This document shows, one piece after another, positions 61,328 to 64,000 of a stretch of 64,000 bases of DNA. The notes beneath the pieces are model-generated. The model was not told the origin of the DNA and did not search any database. It saw only the letters and a list, made by a program, of their open reading frames with translations. How positions within the stretch are numbered: position 1 is the stretch's first letter; each line of letters starts with the position of its first letter. Both the position numbers and the translations under genes were made by a program. The stretch lies in contig NZ_WIPK01000001.1 of NCBI RefSeq assembly GCF_012922555.1, positions 496,001-560,000 on the forward strand, in the 5' to 3' direction. Origin of the DNA: Paraclostridium dentum (lineage in GTDB: Bacteria; Bacillota; Clostridia; Peptostreptococcales; Peptostreptococcaceae).

Positions 61328-62392
61328 ATGAAAAAGAAAAAGACATTAAATAAAAATATATTACAATATGGCTTTTTGGTATTTATATTAGGAATGACAA
61401 GTTACTTAGTTTATAGAACTTTAGACATAGATATGCTTAATGAAGTTGTAGATATGGTAGATAAAAAATTTATATTTTTGGGAATATGTGCAGTGATTAC
61501 ACACATGTTATTAGAGGGTGTAGTTTTAAAAATAGTAATAGATAGCATTCATAAAGTTCAGACAAGATTTATAGGTTTTAAATTAGCAACTATGGGGTTT
61601 TATTATAATTTAATAACGCCATTTGCATCAGGAAGTCAGCCTATGCAAATATATGTATTAAATAAATGTAAGATGCCAGCTAGTAAGGCAACTGCAGTTA
61701 TAATGAATAAATCTATAATATATCAAGTTGTAGTTACAGTATATTGTTCTGTTCTAGTTCTTTTAAATACAGCTATATTAAAGGAATTAAGAGGCGTAAT
61801 GCCTTTGATATTAATAGGGATTGCAATAAATGCATTTACATTAATCGTTTCTATGATGATTATATATAATCCTGAATTAATTAAGAAAGTATCTAAACGT
61901 ATTATCAATCTTTTAGTTAAATTTAAATTATTTAAATTTTTAGAAGGCAAAGTTGAGAAAGTAGAGAGTTTTGCAGATGAATATAGTAAGTCTGTTAATT
62001 TATTTATAAAGAATAGAAAAGCGCTTGTGCTAACGCTCTTGATAACTGTAGTTCAGTTAAGTGTATACTTTAGTATATCATTTTGGATATATAAAGCATT
62101 TAATTTAAGCGGATATACATATATATATATGCTTACATTACAAGCATTCTTATATATGGCTATATCACCTATTCCAACTCCGGGTAACGCAGGAGCAAGT
62201 GAATTAGCATTCTTTGCAATATTTAAAAGCGTGTTCCCACAACCTCTTATGGGGTATGCAATTTTCTTATATGGAGGATTTGTATACTATGCAGTACTAA
62301 TAGGAAGTGGAATATTTACAATGATAACTCATCATAATATGGATCGAAAAAGTAAGAAAATTAAAAGAAAAAATAAAGAATATGCAGCTTAA
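61328..62392 (+). CDS. YbhN/LPG-synthase-type flippase domain membrane protein
   Basis: A 354-residue protein with about eight helices. The motifs GFKLATMGFYYNLITPFASGSQPMQ and PIPTPGNAGASELAF are those of the lysylphosphatidylglycerol synthase transmembrane (UPF0104/YbhN) family. The catalytic aminoacyl-transferase domain of MprF is absent, so it is a flippase-like domain alone, with unknown cargo. GGATGGAGG before the ATG. Confidence 0.87.
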   Translation: MKKKKTLNKNILQYGFLVFILGMTSYLVYRTLDIDMLNEVVDMVDKKFIFLGICAVITHMLLEGVVLKIVIDSIHKVQTRFIGFKLATMGFYYNLITPFASGSQPMQIYVLNKCKMPASKATAVIMNKSIIYQVVVTVYCSVLVLLNTAILKELRGVMPLILIGIAINAFTLIVSMMIIYNPELIKKVSKRIINLLVKFKLFKFLEGKVEKVESFADEYSKSVNLFIKNRKALVLTLLITVVQLSVYFSISFWIYKAFNLSGYTYIYMLTLQAFLYMAISPIPTPGNAGASELAFFAIFKSVFPQPLMGYAIFLYGGFVYYAVLIGSGIFTMITHHNMDRKSKKIKRKNKEYAA

Positions 62393-62401
62393 TATTATTA
62401 T

Positions 62402-62437
62402 AAAAAGCATACCGTAGAAACGGCATGCTTTTTATTT
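62402..62437 (+). terminator. Rho-independent terminator
   Basis: Stem AAAAAGCAT-CCGT with ACGG-ATGCTTTTT (one bulged pair) and T-rich tail. Confidence 0.85.
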
Positions 62438-62564
62438 TACAGAAATTTCGCAAAAATATTACTTTTTACAAGTAACTTGACTTTTTGTGTCTAAATGTAT
62501 ACCATTTTAGTCAAAGGGGAAAATGTTTTTATCATAAAATTTATTCATAAGGGGAGGAATTATT

Positions 62565-63791
62565 TTGACAAAAGCAAAGAAAAAAATAGGACTGGTACCG
62601 AAACTAATAATAGCAATAATACTTGGTATCATTATAGGTAGTTATGCTCCTAAGGGAGTAATCGAGATTTTAGTTACTATAAGTGGTTTATTTGCTTCAT
62701 TTTTACAGTTTGTAATACCATTTATAATTTTAGGTTTTGTTACAGCTGGGATAGCTGACTTAACATCAGGAGCAGGAAAGTTATTAGGAATAACAACTGG
62801 TATAGCATATTGTTCTACAATAATAGCTGGATTGCTTGCATATACAGTTGCAATAACTATTTTCCCTTCTTTTATAAACGCTAGTTCAGCTGGAGCTATA
62901 GGAGATCCAAACGCAGGTATGCTTTCACCAATATTTACTATACCACTAGAGCCAATGTTAGATGTAACAGCTGCGATAGTTTTCGCATTCATGATGGGAC
63001 TTGGAATTTCAGCGCTTAGAGGTCGTGGAAGAGGAGAAGGATTATTCAACATTGCTATGGATTTCCAAGAAATAATAAAATCTACTTTAGCGAAAATAAT
63101 AATACCGTTACTACCTCTTTATATAGCAGGAACTTTTGCTAATATAACTTTTGCAGGACAAGTATGGGATATACTAAAAATATTTGGTAAGGTATATTTA
63201 ATCGTAATACCACTTCATATCATATACATATGCTTCCAATTTACTCTTGCTGGAACATATACTAAAAAGAATCCAATACAATTACTTAAAAATCAAATAC
63301 CAGGATATCTAACAGCAGTTGGAACTCAGTCATCAGCAGCTACTATACCAGTAAACGTAGAGTGTGCTGAAAAAAATGGAGTATCTAAACAAATAAGAGA
63401 GTTTGTTGTACCTCTTTGTGCAACTATTCACTTAGCTGGAAGTATAATTTCTGTAACATCATTCACAGTAGCTGTTTTAATGATGAATCAAATGAATTAT
63501 AGTTTAGCGGTAATATTACCATACTTACTTATGTTAGGAGTTGCCATGGTTGCAGCACCAGGTGCACCAGGTGGGGCTATAATGAGTGCACTTCCGTTTT
63601 TACCTATGGTAGGAATACCATCAGATGGAGGCCTTGCAAGTTTAATGATAGCACTTTACATAACTCAAGATAGTTTTGGTACTGCGGCTAACGTATCAGG
63701 AGATAATGCAATAGCTGTAGTAATAGATGAGATAAATGATAAATCAATTAGACGAGAAAAGAAAAAAGAATATAAAGAAGTTAATGCTTAA
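62565..63791 (+). CDS. Dicarboxylate/amino acid:cation symporter
   Basis: A 408-residue DAACS transporter (GltP/SstT/DctA fold) with eight helices and two re-entrant loops. Visible: VPKLIIAIILGIIIGSYAP, GTQSSAATIPV (serine-rich re-entrant loop), VPLCATIHLAGS, and a late SFGTAANVSGDNAIAVVIDEI substrate-binding helix. Imports dicarboxylic or neutral amino acids with Na+ or H+. TTG start, supported by GGGGAGGA. Confidence 0.9.
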   Translation: MTKAKKKIGLVPKLIIAIILGIIIGSYAPKGVIEILVTISGLFASFLQFVIPFIILGFVTAGIADLTSGAGKLLGITTGIAYCSTIIAGLLAYTVAITIFPSFINASSAGAIGDPNAGMLSPIFTIPLEPMLDVTAAIVFAFMMGLGISALRGRGRGEGLFNIAMDFQEIIKSTLAKIIIPLLPLYIAGTFANITFAGQVWDILKIFGKVYLIVIPLHIIYICFQFTLAGTYTKKNPIQLLKNQIPGYLTAVGTQSSAATIPVNVECAEKNGVSKQIREFVVPLCATIHLAGSIISVTSFTVAVLMMNQMNYSLAVILPYLLMLGVAMVAAPGAPGGAIMSALPFLPMVGIPSDGGLASLMIALYITQDSFGTAANVSGDNAIAVVIDEINDKSIRREKKKEYKEVNA

Positions 63792-63792
63792 T

Positions 63793-63833
63793 AAAAAAGA
63801 GTTATCTCAATTTAGAGATAACTCTTTTTTATA
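63793..63833. terminator. Bidirectional terminator
   Basis: Perfect 16-bp stem (63793-63808 with 63815-63830) with A/T runs on both sides, between convergent genes. Confidence 0.9.
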
Positions 63834-63847
63834 ATGAATTTATTCTA

Positions 63848-64000
63848 TTAATCAAGTACATTATATATAATTGTATTTGCAATAGATAATAATATAGAAG
63901 CACCTATAGCACTAACAAATCCGTATAAGTGTACTCCAGGAACTATACTAAAAGCTAGTTTTAAAACAACCGCATTTATCACTAATGAGAATAAACCTAA
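63848..64000 (-). CDS. Phage-holin-4_2/YvlD family membrane protein (5' end outside window)
   Basis: Only the last 50 residues are in view: LGLFSLVINAVVLKLA, IVPGVHLYGFVSAIGASILLSIANTII, stop at 63848-63850. The FSLVINA and P-G-x-x-x-x-G-F pattern is typical of YvlD/phage_holin_4_2 small membrane proteins (about 115 residues). These are chromosomal stress-type proteins in Firmicutes, not evidence of a prophage. Confidence 0.7.
   Translation of the reverse strand, partial: LGLFSLVINAVVLKLAFSIVPGVHLYGFVSAIGASILLSIANTIIYNVLD

Noticed and set aside
1-64000. Insertion sequences, prophage or integrative elements
   Set aside because: No transposase, integrase or phage structural genes are seen; the holin-like fragment at the end is the chromosomal YvlD type.

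Overview
The window is AT-rich, tightly packed clostridial DNA. Strong AGGAGG-type ribosome binding sites, frequent TTG/GTG starts and rho-independent terminators point to a low-GC Firmicute. The gene content fits an anaerobe of the Peptostreptococcaceae (relatives of Clostridioides, Paraclostridium, Romboutsia): an HsmR/HsmA-type heme-response pair, a class F flavodiiron protein, rubrerythrin, a preQ1-controlled QueT, a SpoIVB-type protease and a likely selenoprotein. Genus is inference. I see no rRNA, tRNA, CRISPR array, phage or insertion sequence; this looks like chromosomal core and near-core DNA.

Layout. 1-5.2 kb: tail of a DUF3427 helicase-type protein, prfC, a Cys-cluster protein, a metallophosphoesterase and an FG-GAP-like hypothetical. 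5.2-9.2 kb: a siroheme-reductase-like half protein divergent from a MarR regulator and HsmA, then an OppA-like lipoprotein whose two halves are in swapped order (circular permutation), then a TetR regulator. 9.5-19.5 kb: DegV, a DinG-type helicase with a degenerate exonuclease domain, a protein phosphatase, ArsR plus a NifX-like protein, an ABC exporter behind a leader-peptide/attenuator region, and small membrane or hypothetical proteins. 20-24.5 kb: glucosaminidase lipoprotein, staygreen homologue, SpoIVB-like protease, a PTS EIICB gene broken by one UGA, and a small gene with an in-frame UGA that looks like selenocysteine. 24.6-33.2 kb: nuclease-helicase, PBP1a, a Ca/Na-type exchanger behind a Mn2+ (yybP-ykoY) riboswitch, CorA behind an unusual leader, and an Fe-S aldo/keto reductase. 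33.4-45.4 kb: preQ1 riboswitch with queT, a YnjBCD-type ABC operon, Nudix hydrolase, three rhodaneses in all, rubrerythrin, nitronate monooxygenase, MATE pump and RNase Z. 45.6-51 kb: two tandem aminopeptidase P paralogues, each with a catabolite-repression-like box over its -35 element, followed by a peptide/H+ symporter. 51-57 kb: AraC regulator divergent from a Gfo/Idh oxidoreductase and a sugar ABC transporter lacking its ATPase. 57-64 kb: Gate-domain membrane protein, class F flavodiiron protein, YbhN-type protein, dicarboxylate/amino-acid symporter and the start-truncated end of a YvlD-type protein.

How they work together. Peptide and sugar scavenging (permuted OppA, AmpP pair, POT symporter, two ABC systems, PTS), oxygen/heme/metal defence (HsmA, flavodiiron protein, rubrerythrin, riboswitch-controlled metal transport) and envelope functions (PBP1a, glucosaminidase) dominate. 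The items most worth a second look are the circularly permuted OppA, the selenocysteine-type UGA gene missed by ordinary ORF calling, and the CorA leader with an 18-codon upstream ORF and an element that can pair with the corA Shine-Dalgarno. All functions are read from sequence and family memory; no database search was run.
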